64,000 bases of DNA from Piscinibacter sp047602365 (GTDB taxonomy: Bacteria > Pseudomonadota > Gammaproteobacteria > Burkholderiales > Burkholderiaceae_C): assembly GCA_047602365.1 (NCBI GenBank), contig JASGHM010000002.1:2294001-2358000 (forward strand), read 5' to 3'. Below the pieces are notes generated by a model, which ran no database searches, was not told where the DNA came from, and worked only from the letters and a program-made list of their open reading frames with translations. Positions 54,489 to 61,760 of the stretch are shown here, piece after piece. The position numbers were made by a program, and so were the translations under genes. How positions within the stretch are numbered: position 1 is the first letter of the stretch; the number at the start of each line of letters is the position of its first letter.

Positions 54489-56222
54489 GCCTCGCGCAAG
54501 GCCTGCGCCGACTTGCCCGGCTTGGCATCGGCAACCAGTTGCACCGGCGCCGCCGCGCTGGCGTCGACCGGCAGCACGCAGCGACAACGTCAGCAGGCGC
54601 TGGTCGCGTGCCACCAGCCACTCGGCCGGCTCGCCGGGCAGCACCAGGCGCAGCGCGTCGTCGAGCCGGCGCAGCCGCCAGCCGGCGGCGCCGAGGATCT
54701 CGTCGCCCGCCGCGATGCCCGCCGCCTCGGCAGCGCCGCCACGCAGCACATGCGTCGCCTTGACGCCGGTCAGCGCACTCTCGGCAACGCGCAGGCCGAG
54801 GCGCTGCGCCATCGTGGCCGGTTGCAGCTGCCAGTCGACGCCGCTGCCGTAGAGCAGGCCCTTCAGCGGCAGCTCGCCAGTGCCGTGCACCCATTCGGCC
54901 AGTTCCTTCGCATAGGAGCGGCCGCCGCAGTGCTGCAACGCAGCGGCGATGTCGGCCTCGGCGATCGGCCCGCCGTCGCTGGCGGTCCACAGCCGGCGCA
55001 TCACCTCGTCGAGCGAACTGCCGTCGCGGCGCAGCGTCAGGTCCAGCGCCAGCGCGACCAGCGAGCCCTTGGCGTAGTAGCTGATCGTCGCGTTCGGCGT
55101 GTTCTCGTCGCTGCGGTAGTACTTGACCCAGGCGTCGAAGCTGGCCTCGGCGACGCTCTGCACGCGCCGCCCCGGCGTCGCCGCGACGCCGGTCAGCGTG
55201 CGCGCCAGCAGCTTCAGGTAGCGCGGCGTGTCGATCAGAGCGCAGCGGCGCAGGAACAGGTCGTCGTAGTAGGAGGTGAAGCCCTCGAAGAACCACAGCA
55301 GCTGCGTGTAGTTCTCCTGCGTGTAGTCGTAGCGGGCGAACTCGGCGGGGCGCAGCCGCTTGACGTTCCAGGTGTGGAAGTACTCGTGGCTGATCAGGCC
55401 GAGCAGCTCGACATAGGCATCGCTGGACTCGCCGCGCCCGCGCTGCGGCAGGTTGCGCCGCGCCGACAGCAGCGCGGTGCTGGCGCGGTGCTCCAGGCCG
55501 CCATGGCCGTCCTCGGCAGTGTTGAGCAGGAACACGTAGCGTTCGAACGGCGCCTTGGCGCGCTTGCCGCTGCCGTGCCAGAAGTTGATCTGCGCCTCGC
55601 AGATGCGGCGCGTGTCGGCCAGCAGCCGTTCGCCGTCGAAATCGGGCAGCGCACCGGCGACCACGAACTCGTGCGGCACGCCGGCGGCGTCGAAGGAGCC
55701 GCGCCAGAAGCGGCCCAGCTCGACCGGGTGGTCGACCAGCTCGTCGTAGTCGGCCGCCTCGTAGACACCGCGGCCGTTGGCGTCGACCTTGAGCGCGCGC
55801 ATCGCGGTGGCCACCTGCCAGCCGCGCGGCAGCGTGCCGATCTGCAGCCGCTGCGGCTCGGCCTCGCGGCCCTCGACACGCAGGCACAGGCCGGTGCCGT
55901 TGAAGAAGCCACGCTGCGCATCGAGGAAGGCACAGCGCACCGAGGTGTCGAAGGCATACACCCGCGCGCTGACCACCAGCTCGCCACGGCCGCTGCACTC
56001 GGCCTGCCAGCTCGCCTTGTCGAGCTGCGTCAGCGGCACCGGCTTGCCGCCCTGTTCGGCGTGCAGGTCCGACAGGTGGCGCGCGAACTCGCGCACCAGG
56101 TAGCTGCCCGGGATCCACACCGGCAGGCTCAGGCGCTGCCGCGCGGCGGGTTGCGGCACGCGCAGCGTGACGCGGAACAGGTGGGCGTGGACGTCCTCGA
56201 CGTCGATGCGGTAGGTGATCAT
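54473..56222 (-). CDS. M61-family glycyl aminopeptidase-like protease with PDZ domain (frameshift near 3' end)
   Basis: Reconstructed length 582 aa. The zinc site is HEYFHTWNVKRLRP (HExxH near residue 278), and an N-terminal beta-rich domain (YRIDVEDVHAHLFRVTL, PVWIPGSYLVREFARH) is standard for M61. A PDZ domain lies at about 455-545 (VKATHVLRGGAAEAAGI). An extra base near 54582 shifts the last 40 residues; without it the end is LPVDASAAAPVQL...REAWLGR and a stop at 54473. As written, the frame fuses it to the DUF3108 protein, which I consider an artefact. No signal peptide is seen. Confidence 0.87.
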
Positions 56223-56238
56223 GGACAAGGAAGTGGGT

Positions 56239-56691
56239 TCAGCTGCCGGCCGCGCCGATGAAGCAGCTCAGCGAGGCCACCGCGGTGAGGCGGAAGCGCA
56301 GCGTCAGCCAGGCCGAGGCGCCCTGCGCCGGGTAGACACGGCGGTCGACCAGGTAGCAGACCACCAGCATCGCGCCGTGCACCACCAGCCCCGCATAGGC
56401 CGGCATCAGCACCGCCACCCAGGCGACCAGCGACGGCACCACGCCCCAGGCCGGCAGCGATGCCGGCGGGCTGCTCTGGCGCATCGCGAAGCCCCAGTGG
56501 ATGCCGCCGAGGAAGGACAGGATCAGCGCCGCGTAGGCCGACAGCGCGGCGGTCACGAAGGGCAGCGCGTCGGGCCGCACCAGCCAGGTCAGCGCGGCGC
56601 CGAGCACGAAGGGCAGCAGCCCGGCATGGCCCAGGCGCAGCGCGGCCGGCGTGGGCAGGGGAAGCGTGGTTAGGGCGGGAGAAGCGTTCAC
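56239..56691 (-). CDS. DUF3429 family membrane protein
   Basis: A 150-aa protein with about four to five membrane segments (LGHAGLLPFVLGAALTWLV, ALSAYAALILSFLGGIHWGFA, VAVLMPAYAGLVVHGAMLVV). The FLGGIHWGFAM element is diagnostic for DUF3429, of unknown function. A GTG at 56691 with a CGGAG site is chosen; the ATG at 56790 would read through the divergent promoter region. The M61 gene starts 16 bases after its stop. Confidence 0.82.
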   Translation of the reverse strand: MNASPALTTLPLPTPAALRLGHAGLLPFVLGAALTWLVRPDALPFVTAALSAYAALILSFLGGIHWGFAMRQSSPPASLPAWGVVPSLVAWVAVLMPAYAGLVVHGAMLVVCYLVDRRVYPAQGASAWLTLRFRLTAVASLSCFIGAAGS

Positions 56692-56718
56692 TCGGGGCTC
56701 CGGACGGCAACGCCAGCC

Positions 56719-56724
56719 ATTGTC
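56719..56724 (-). promoter_or_regulatory. Putative -10 box of the DUF3429-M61-DUF3108 operon
   Basis: GACAAT on the minus strand, 27 bases before the GTG at 56691. No -35 at the proper distance. Weak call. Confidence 0.25.
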
Positions 56725-56765
56725 GCCGCCGGAAAATCCCGCCTCCTCTTGTCGAATATCCTGAG

Positions 56766-56785
56766 TTTTCAAGAAGTACTGAAAA
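56766..56785. promoter_or_regulatory. Candidate operator of the GbsR/MarR-type regulator
   Basis: An inverted repeat TTTTCA (56766-56771) / TGAAAA (56780-56785) with an 8-base spacer containing most of the palindrome AGTACT. It is strikingly AT-rich in this genome and ends six bases before the -10-like TATGCT. Binding here would block the promoter of the regulator and cydAB, as expected for autoregulation by a winged-helix dimer. Confidence 0.5.
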
Positions 56786-56791
56786 TTCATG

Positions 56792-56797
56792 TATGCT
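56792..56797 (+). promoter_or_regulatory. Putative -10 box of the regulator-cydAB operon
   Basis: TATGCT 30 bases before the regulator ATG at 56828. TTCAAG (56768-56773) lies 18 bases upstream as a weak -35 and overlaps the left arm of the candidate operator. Confidence 0.4.
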
Positions 56798-56827
56798 CTT
56801 GACCGTCGTCAAAGCACCGGCTCCGCC

Positions 56828-57388
56828 ATGAACAACCTCTCCCCCCTCGTGCGCAGCTTCGTCGCCCACTTCGGCGAGATGGGCAGCCGCTGGGGCATCA
56901 ACCGCACGGTCGGCCAGATCTACGCGCTGATCTTCGTCTCGCCGGCGCCGCTGAACGCCGACGAGATCGCCGAGAAGCTGGAGTTCTCGCGCTCCAACGT
57001 CAGCATGGGGCTGAAGGAGTTGCAGGCCTGGCGGCTGGTGATGCTGCGCCACCTGCCCGGCGACCGGCGCGAGTATTTCGAGGCGCCGGCCGACGCCTGG
57101 GAGATCTTCCGCACGCTGGCCGAGGAGCGTCGCCGCCGCGAGATCGAGCCGACGCTGTCGATGCTGCGCAACGCGCTGCTCGAGGAGCCGGCCACCGAGG
57201 CCGACCGCGTCGCGATCGAGCGCATGCGCGGCATGCACGACCTGATCGAGCTGATGACCCGCTGGTTCGACGACGTGCAGCGCATGGACCAGGCAACGCT
57301 GGCCAAGCTGATGAAGATGGGCGCCAAGGTGCAGCGCCTGCTCGAGTTCAGCGACAAGGTCAAGGTCGTCGCCGGCGGCCGCAAGTAG
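56828..57388 (+). CDS. GbsR/MarR-family transcriptional regulator
   Basis: A 186-aa winged-helix regulator. VRSFVAHFGEMGSRWGINRTVGQIYALIFVSP and the helix-turn-helix LNADEIAEKLEFSRSNVSMGLKELQAW match GbsR-like MarR proteins. WRLVMLRHLPGDRREYFEA is the wing. A coiled C-terminal region supports dimerisation. It lies nine bases before cydA on the same strand, so it probably controls the terminal oxidase genes and itself. I use the ATG at 56828, because the earlier ATG at 56789 overlaps the -10 box. Confidence 0.9.
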   Translation: MNNLSPLVRSFVAHFGEMGSRWGINRTVGQIYALIFVSPAPLNADEIAEKLEFSRSNVSMGLKELQAWRLVMLRHLPGDRREYFEAPADAWEIFRTLAEERRRREIEPTLSMLRNALLEEPATEADRVAIERMRGMHDLIELMTRWFDDVQRMDQATLAKLMKMGAKVQRLLEFSDKVKVVAGGRK

Positions 57389-57397
57389 GAGAGCGTG

Positions 57398-58771
57398 ATG
57401 GACCCCCTGCTCCTGGCGCGTTTGCAGTTCGCCGCCAACATCAGCTTCCACATCCTGTTCCCGACCATCAGCATCGCGCTGGGCTGGTTGCTGCTGTTCT
57501 TCCGCTGGCGCTACCTGCGCGCCGCCGACGGCGACACGAAGCAGGCCTGGCTGTCGGCCTACCGCTTCTGGACCAAGGTGTTCGCGCTGAGCTTCGCGCT
57601 GGGCGTGGTCAGCGGCATCACGATGAGCTTCCAGTTCGGCACCAACTGGCCGGGCTTCATGGAGCGTGTCGGCAACGTCGCCGGGCCGCTGCTCGGCTAC
57701 GAGGTGCTGACCGCGTTCTTCCTCGAGGCCGGCTTCCTCGGAATCATGCTGTTCGGCCATGGCCGTGTCAGCGAGCGTGTGCACCTGATGGCGAGCTTCT
57801 TCGTCGCCTTCGGCACCACGCTGTCGGCGTTCTGGATCCTGGCGCTGAACTCGTGGATGCAGACGCCGGCCGGCCACCAGATCGTCGACGGCGAGTTCCA
57901 CGTGCTCAGCTGGGCGCAGGTGATCTTCAACCCGTCCTTCCCCTACCGCCTCGTGCACATGCTGCTCGCCTCGGCGCTGACCTGCGCCTTCCTGCTGACC
58001 GGCCTGTCGGCCTGGCAGATCATCAAGCGCAGCGGCCATGCCGCCGCGCCGAAGGTGCTGCGTGTCGGCCTGACACTGGCCGCGCTGCTGGTGCCGCTGC
58101 AGATCTTCGTCGGCGACCTGCACGGCCTGAACACGCTGGAGCACCAGCCGCAGAAGATCGCCGCGATGGAAGGCGTGTGGCAGACCGAGCGCGGCGCGCC
58201 GCTGCTGCTGTTCGCGATCCCTGACGAGCAGGCGCGGACCAACCATGCCGAGGTCGGCATCCCGAAGCTCGCCAGCCTGATCCTCAGGCACGACGCGCAG
58301 GGCGAGATCCGCGGCCTCGACGAGTTCAAGGGCGCCCATCCACCAGTGGCGCCGCTGTTCTTCGCCTTCCGTGTCATGGTCGGCGTCGGCGTGCTGATGC
58401 TGGCCGTCGGCTGGCTGGGCTGGTGGCTGTACCGGCGCAGCGGCTGGCAGGCCGAGCGGCTGCCGCGGCCCTTGCTGTGGGTGCTGGCCGGCATGACCTT
58501 CTCCGGCTGGCTCGCCACGCTGGCCGGCTGGTACGTCACCGAGATCGGCCGCCAGCCCTTCATCGTCTTCGGCCTGCTGCGCACCGCCGACGTCGCCTCC
58601 AGCGTGCCCGGGCCGATGATCGCGCTGACGCTGGCGCTGTACGTGGCGCTCTACCTGGCACTGATCGTCGCCTACGTCGGCGTGCTGAAGTACATGGCCG
58701 AGAAGCCGGAGGCGAGCGCACCCGACGACGGCCCGTCGCCGGTGGCCCTGCCGGCCGGGAGACCCGCATGA
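57398..58771 (+). CDS. cydA: Cytochrome bd-type quinol oxidase subunit I (CydA/CioA, short Q-loop)
   Basis: A 457-aa inner-membrane protein with about nine membrane segments that oxidises quinol and reduces oxygen. The axial heme His is in ISFHILFP (His18), an essential Glu lies in EVLTAFFLEAGFLGIMLFG, and the GWYVTEIGRQPF motif is diagnostic. The Q-loop between the central helices is short, as in the cyanide-insensitive CioA subgroup. The GGAG site at 57389-57392 fits the ATG at 57398. The stop overlaps cydB by four bases. Confidence 0.96.
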   Translation: MDPLLLARLQFAANISFHILFPTISIALGWLLLFFRWRYLRAADGDTKQAWLSAYRFWTKVFALSFALGVVSGITMSFQFGTNWPGFMERVGNVAGPLLGYEVLTAFFLEAGFLGIMLFGHGRVSERVHLMASFFVAFGTTLSAFWILALNSWMQTPAGHQIVDGEFHVLSWAQVIFNPSFPYRLVHMLLASALTCAFLLTGLSAWQIIKRSGHAAAPKVLRVGLTLAALLVPLQIFVGDLHGLNTLEHQPQKIAAMEGVWQTERGAPLLLFAIPDEQARTNHAEVGIPKLASLILRHDAQGEIRGLDEFKGAHPPVAPLFFAFRVMVGVGVLMLAVGWLGWWLYRRSGWQAERLPRPLLWVLAGMTFSGWLATLAGWYVTEIGRQPFIVFGLLRTADVASSVPGPMIALTLALYVALYLALIVAYVGVLKYMAEKPEASAPDDGPSPVALPAGRPA

Positions 58772-59772
58772 ATCCGATGAGCTTCGACGAGGCGCTGCCG
58801 GTGGTCTTCATGGCGCTGATGGGCCTGGCCATGCTGGTCTACGTGATCAGCGACGGCTACGACCTCGGCGTCGGCATGCTGATGCACCGCGCGACCGAGG
58901 CCGAGAAGGACGTGATGATCGCCTCGATCGGCCCGTTCTGGGACGCCAACGAGACCTGGCTGGTGCTCGGCGTCGGCATCCTGCTGGTCGCCTTCCCGAA
59001 GGCGCACGGGCTGGTGCTGACCGAGCTCTACCTGCCGGTGACGCTGATGCTGGTCGGCCTGATCCTGCGCGGCGTCGCCTTCGACTTCCGCGTCAAGGCG
59101 AAGGCGGCGCGCAAGCCGATGTGGGACCGTCTGTTCTTCGCCGGCTCGCTGCTGGCCTCGATCTGCCAGGGCTGGATGCTGGGCCGCTACGTCAGCGGCT
59201 TCGGCAGCGGCTGGAACTACCCGCTGTTCGCCGCCGCGATCGCCGTCGCGCTGCCGATGGCCTACGTGCTGCTCGGCGCCGCCTGGCTGATCATGAAGAC
59301 CGAGGGCGAACTGCAGCAGCGCGCGGTGCGCTGGGCGAAGATCGCCTGGGCGCCTATGGTCGGTGGCCTGGTGCTGATCTCGATGGCCACGCCGTGGATC
59401 AGCCACACGGTGCGCGTGCGCTGGTTCGTGCTGCCCGAACTGATCGCGCTGTCGGCCATTCCGCTGATGACCGCGGTGCTGCTGCTGGCGGTGCGCACGC
59501 TGCTGAACTCGCGCATCGTGCGCGGTTCGGCCAGCTGGGCACCGTTCGTGCTGCTGATCGCGGTGTTCGTGCTCGGCTTCCTCGGCCTGGCCTACAGCCT
59601 CTACCCCTGGGTGGTGATCGACCGGCTGACGATCTGGCAGGCGGCCAGCAGCCCGGCGGCACTGAAGGTGATCCTGTTCGGCGTGTGCATCTCGGTGCCG
59701 GCGATCGTCGCCTACACCGCCTTCTCGTACCGCGTGTTCGGCGGCAAGACCGGCGAGCTGCGCTACGCGTGA
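58768..59772 (+). CDS. cydB: Cytochrome bd-type quinol oxidase subunit II (CydB/CioB)
   Basis: A 334-aa inner-membrane protein with about eight membrane segments, partner of CydA. SDGYDLGVGML near residue 30 and GPFWDANETWLVLGVGILLVAFP near 58 are the CydB signatures. Its start overlaps the cydA stop (ATGA). No small CydX or DUF2474 frame with a hydrophobic product follows within the 42-base gap to dsbC. Confidence 0.96.
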   Translation: MNPMSFDEALPVVFMALMGLAMLVYVISDGYDLGVGMLMHRATEAEKDVMIASIGPFWDANETWLVLGVGILLVAFPKAHGLVLTELYLPVTLMLVGLILRGVAFDFRVKAKAARKPMWDRLFFAGSLLASICQGWMLGRYVSGFGSGWNYPLFAAAIAVALPMAYVLLGAAWLIMKTEGELQQRAVRWAKIAWAPMVGGLVLISMATPWISHTVRVRWFVLPELIALSAIPLMTAVLLLAVRTLLNSRIVRGSASWAPFVLLIAVFVLGFLGLAYSLYPWVVIDRLTIWQAASSPAALKVILFGVCISVPAIVAYTAFSYRVFGGKTGELRYA

Positions 59773-59814
59773 TGCGGCGGTTGGAGCGGCCGCGAACTGC
59801 CCGAAGCGCAGCGT

Positions 59815-60543
59815 CTACTGCGCCGCGGGTTTCGCGGCGCGGCTGGCGACCAGCTGCTGCTCGATCTGCGCCGTGTTCATCGCACCGGGCGAGCGCTTGC
59901 CGTCCTCGAAGATGATGCCGGGCGTGCCGTTGATGCGGTACTTGCGGCCGAAGTCGCTGTTGCGCTGCAGCGCCGCGACGTCGCATTGGCCCATCACCTT
60001 GGCCGGCGCCGCGCCTTCGAGCATCCAGTCGCGCCACGCCGCGGTCTTGTCCTTCGCGCACCAGATGTTCTTCGACTTCTCGGCCGAGTCGGCGCCGAGG
60101 ATGGGGTACAGGAAGGTGTAGACGGTGACGTCCTTGACCGCGTTCAGATCGCGCTCGAAGCGCTTGCAGTAGCCACAGTTCGGATCCGCGAACACCGCCA
60201 TCTTGCGTTCGCCGGTACCCGACTTCCAGACGATCGCGTCCTTCAGCGGCAGCTTCGCGAAGTCGATCTGCGTCAGCTTGTCGATGCGCGCCTGCGTGAG
60301 GTTGGTGCGCGTGCGCGTCTCGATCAGGCTGCCGTCGATGATGTGGTTGCCCTGCTCGTCGGTGTAGAAGATCTCGGTGCCGACGCGCACCTCGTACAGG
60401 CCCGGGATCGGCGACTTGTTGACCTCGTCGATCTTCGGGAAGTCGGGCAGGCGCTCCGCCAGGTTCTTGCGGATCACCGCCTCCTGGGCGAGGACCGGCG
60501 CCGCGATGGCGGCGGCAAGGGCGAGGACGGCGAAACGATGCAT
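59815..60543 (-). CDS. dsbC: Thiol:disulfide interchange protein DsbC
   Basis: A periplasmic disulphide isomerase of 242 aa. The signal peptide is residues 1-19 (MHRFAVLALAAAIAAPVLA-Q). A dimerisation domain follows (IPGLYEVRVGTEIFYTDEQGNHIIDG). The thioredoxin-like domain has the active site CGYC (Cys123-Cys126) and the cis-Pro loop GTPGIIF. A GCGCCGCG/CGCGGCGC hairpin overlaps its last codons, without a T tract. It is 11 bases downstream of the UbiH-type gene on the same strand. Confidence 0.95.
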   Translation of the reverse strand: MHRFAVLALAAAIAAPVLAQEAVIRKNLAERLPDFPKIDEVNKSPIPGLYEVRVGTEIFYTDEQGNHIIDGSLIETRTRTNLTQARIDKLTQIDFAKLPLKDAIVWKSGTGERKMAVFADPNCGYCKRFERDLNAVKDVTVYTFLYPILGADSAEKSKNIWCAKDKTAAWRDWMLEGAAPAKVMGQCDVAALQRNSDFGRKYRINGTPGIIFEDGKRSPGAMNTAQIEQQLVASRAAKPAAQ

Positions 60544-60554
60544 GACGGGAGCTT

Positions 60555-61676
60555 TCAGGAGTCGAGCGCACGGGCGGTCAGCCAGCGCTTGAGCGGGGTG
60601 AAACGGTTGACCAGAGTCAGCCCGCGGTTGCGAAGTTCCCGCGCCGCCGGGGCCGGCTGTGCGAACAGTCGCAACAGGCCGTCGGTGACCTGCTCCATCG
60701 CCCAGGTCGGCGCCCGTCGTTCGCGCACGTAGCGGCGCAGCAGGCGTTCGTCGCCGAGCGGGCGCCACGGCTCGCGCCCGGCGATGGCCTGGGTCAGCGC
60801 CGCCACGTCGGCGAGGCCGAGGTTCAGGCCCTGGCCGGCCAGCGGATGCACCAGGTGCGCAGCGTCGCCCAGCAGCACCCAGCCGGGGCCGCACCAGGCA
60901 CTGGCCTCGGCGATCGCCAGCGGCCAGGCGGCGCGCGGCGAGGCCAGCGTCAGGTCGCCCGCCTCGCCGCGTGTGGCGGCCATCAGCGCGGCGCAGAAGT
61001 CGGCGTCCGACAAGGCCAGCAACTCCTGCGCAGCTTCGTTCGGCAGCGACCAGACCAGCGCATACGAACGCTCCGGCTCGGGCGAATCGAAGGGCAGCAA
61101 CGCCAGCACGTCGGGCGAGCGGAACCACTGCCGTGCCGTGCCCTGGTGCGGCGTGGACGCCACCAGCCGCGCGGCGATCGCGCTGTGGCCGTACTCATGG
61201 CGCTCGAAGCGCACGCCCAGCGCGGCACGCGTCGCCGAGGCCTTGCCTTCGCACAAGGCGGTCAGCGCCGGCTTCGCACGCTCGGCCTGCTCCTCGCTGA
61301 GCGCGTGCACGTGCGGCGAGAAACGCAGCGCGGCGGCCAGCTCGCGCTCGAGCACCGGCGCGTCGACGATCCAGGCCAGCTCGCCGCGGCGCTGCTCCCA
61401 GGCCGAGAAGTCGATCGCCGCGCCGGGCGCGTCGCCCTGCACGTGCATGTCGTAGACCGGCGTGGCCGCGCTGGCCGGCAGCGCGTCCCACACCTTCAGG
61501 CCCTTGAGCAGGTTGACCGAGGTGGCGTTGAGCGCATAGGCGCGCACGTCGACCGGCGCATCGGCGCGCGCAGGGTCGCCGCGCAGGCCGACCTGCAGCC
61601 CCAGCCGCGCCAGCGACAGCGCCAGGCTGTGCCCGACGATGCCTGCGCCACGCACCAGCACATCCACGTGTTTCAT
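60555..61676 (-). CDS. UbiH/UbiF-family FAD-dependent hydroxylase
   Basis: A 373-aa flavoprotein monooxygenase. The FAD-binding GxGxxG is in VLVRGAGIVGHSLALSLARLG (residues 5-25), and the second FAD motif is LLGDAAHLVHPLAGQGLNLGLADV. This pattern is typical of ubiquinone-biosynthesis ring hydroxylases. Which ring position it acts on cannot be read. A candidate leaderless promoter lies just upstream and dsbC follows. Confidence 0.9.
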   Translation of the reverse strand: MKHVDVLVRGAGIVGHSLALSLARLGLQVGLRGDPARADAPVDVRAYALNATSVNLLKGLKVWDALPASAATPVYDMHVQGDAPGAAIDFSAWEQRRGELAWIVDAPVLERELAAALRFSPHVHALSEEQAERAKPALTALCEGKASATRAALGVRFERHEYGHSAIAARLVASTPHQGTARQWFRSPDVLALLPFDSPEPERSYALVWSLPNEAAQELLALSDADFCAALMAATRGEAGDLTLASPRAAWPLAIAEASAWCGPGWVLLGDAAHLVHPLAGQGLNLGLADVAALTQAIAGREPWRPLGDERLLRRYVRERRAPTWAMEQVTDGLLRLFAQPAPAARELRNRGLTLVNRFTPLKRWLTARALDS

Positions 61677-61684
61677 CGTCTTTC

Positions 61685-61690
61685 ATTGTA
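61685..61690 (-). promoter_or_regulatory. Putative -10 box of the UbiH-type gene (near-leaderless)
   Basis: TACAAT on the minus strand, ending eight bases before the ATG at 61676. The transcript would begin within two or three bases of the start codon. No -35 recognised. Confidence 0.35.
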
Positions 61691-61726
61691 GGCAGCGCGT
61701 CGCTGCTGCGCTGCGGCATCGGGGTG

Positions 61727-61732
61727 CACAAT
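61727..61732 (+). promoter_or_regulatory. Putative -10 box of the AsmA gene
   Basis: CACAAT followed by CC, 28 bases before the AsmA ATG. Weak call based on its resemblance to the boxes before maf, rmlB and wecB. Confidence 0.25.
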
Positions 61733-61760
61733 CCGCGCTCCCTGCATCGCCCCGCGCCCC

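Noticed and set aside
53373..56228. Single 951-aa fusion of M61 protease and DUF3108 protein
   Set aside because: The joining segment (54470-54585) reads as unrelated residues. Removing one extra base gives a normal M61 end with its own stop, and the DUF3108 gene has its own ATG and membrane anchor.
59820..59840. GCGCCGCG/CGCGGCGC hairpin at the end of dsbC as a terminator for cydB
   Set aside because: Perfect 8-base arms, but it encodes dsbC codons and has no T tract. GC-rich hairpins of this size are common here by chance.
59772..59915. Small gene after cydB (CydX or DUF2474 candidate)
   Set aside because: The frame starting at the ATG overlapping the cydB end is Arg/Pro/Ala-rich, not hydrophobic, and runs into dsbC antisense.
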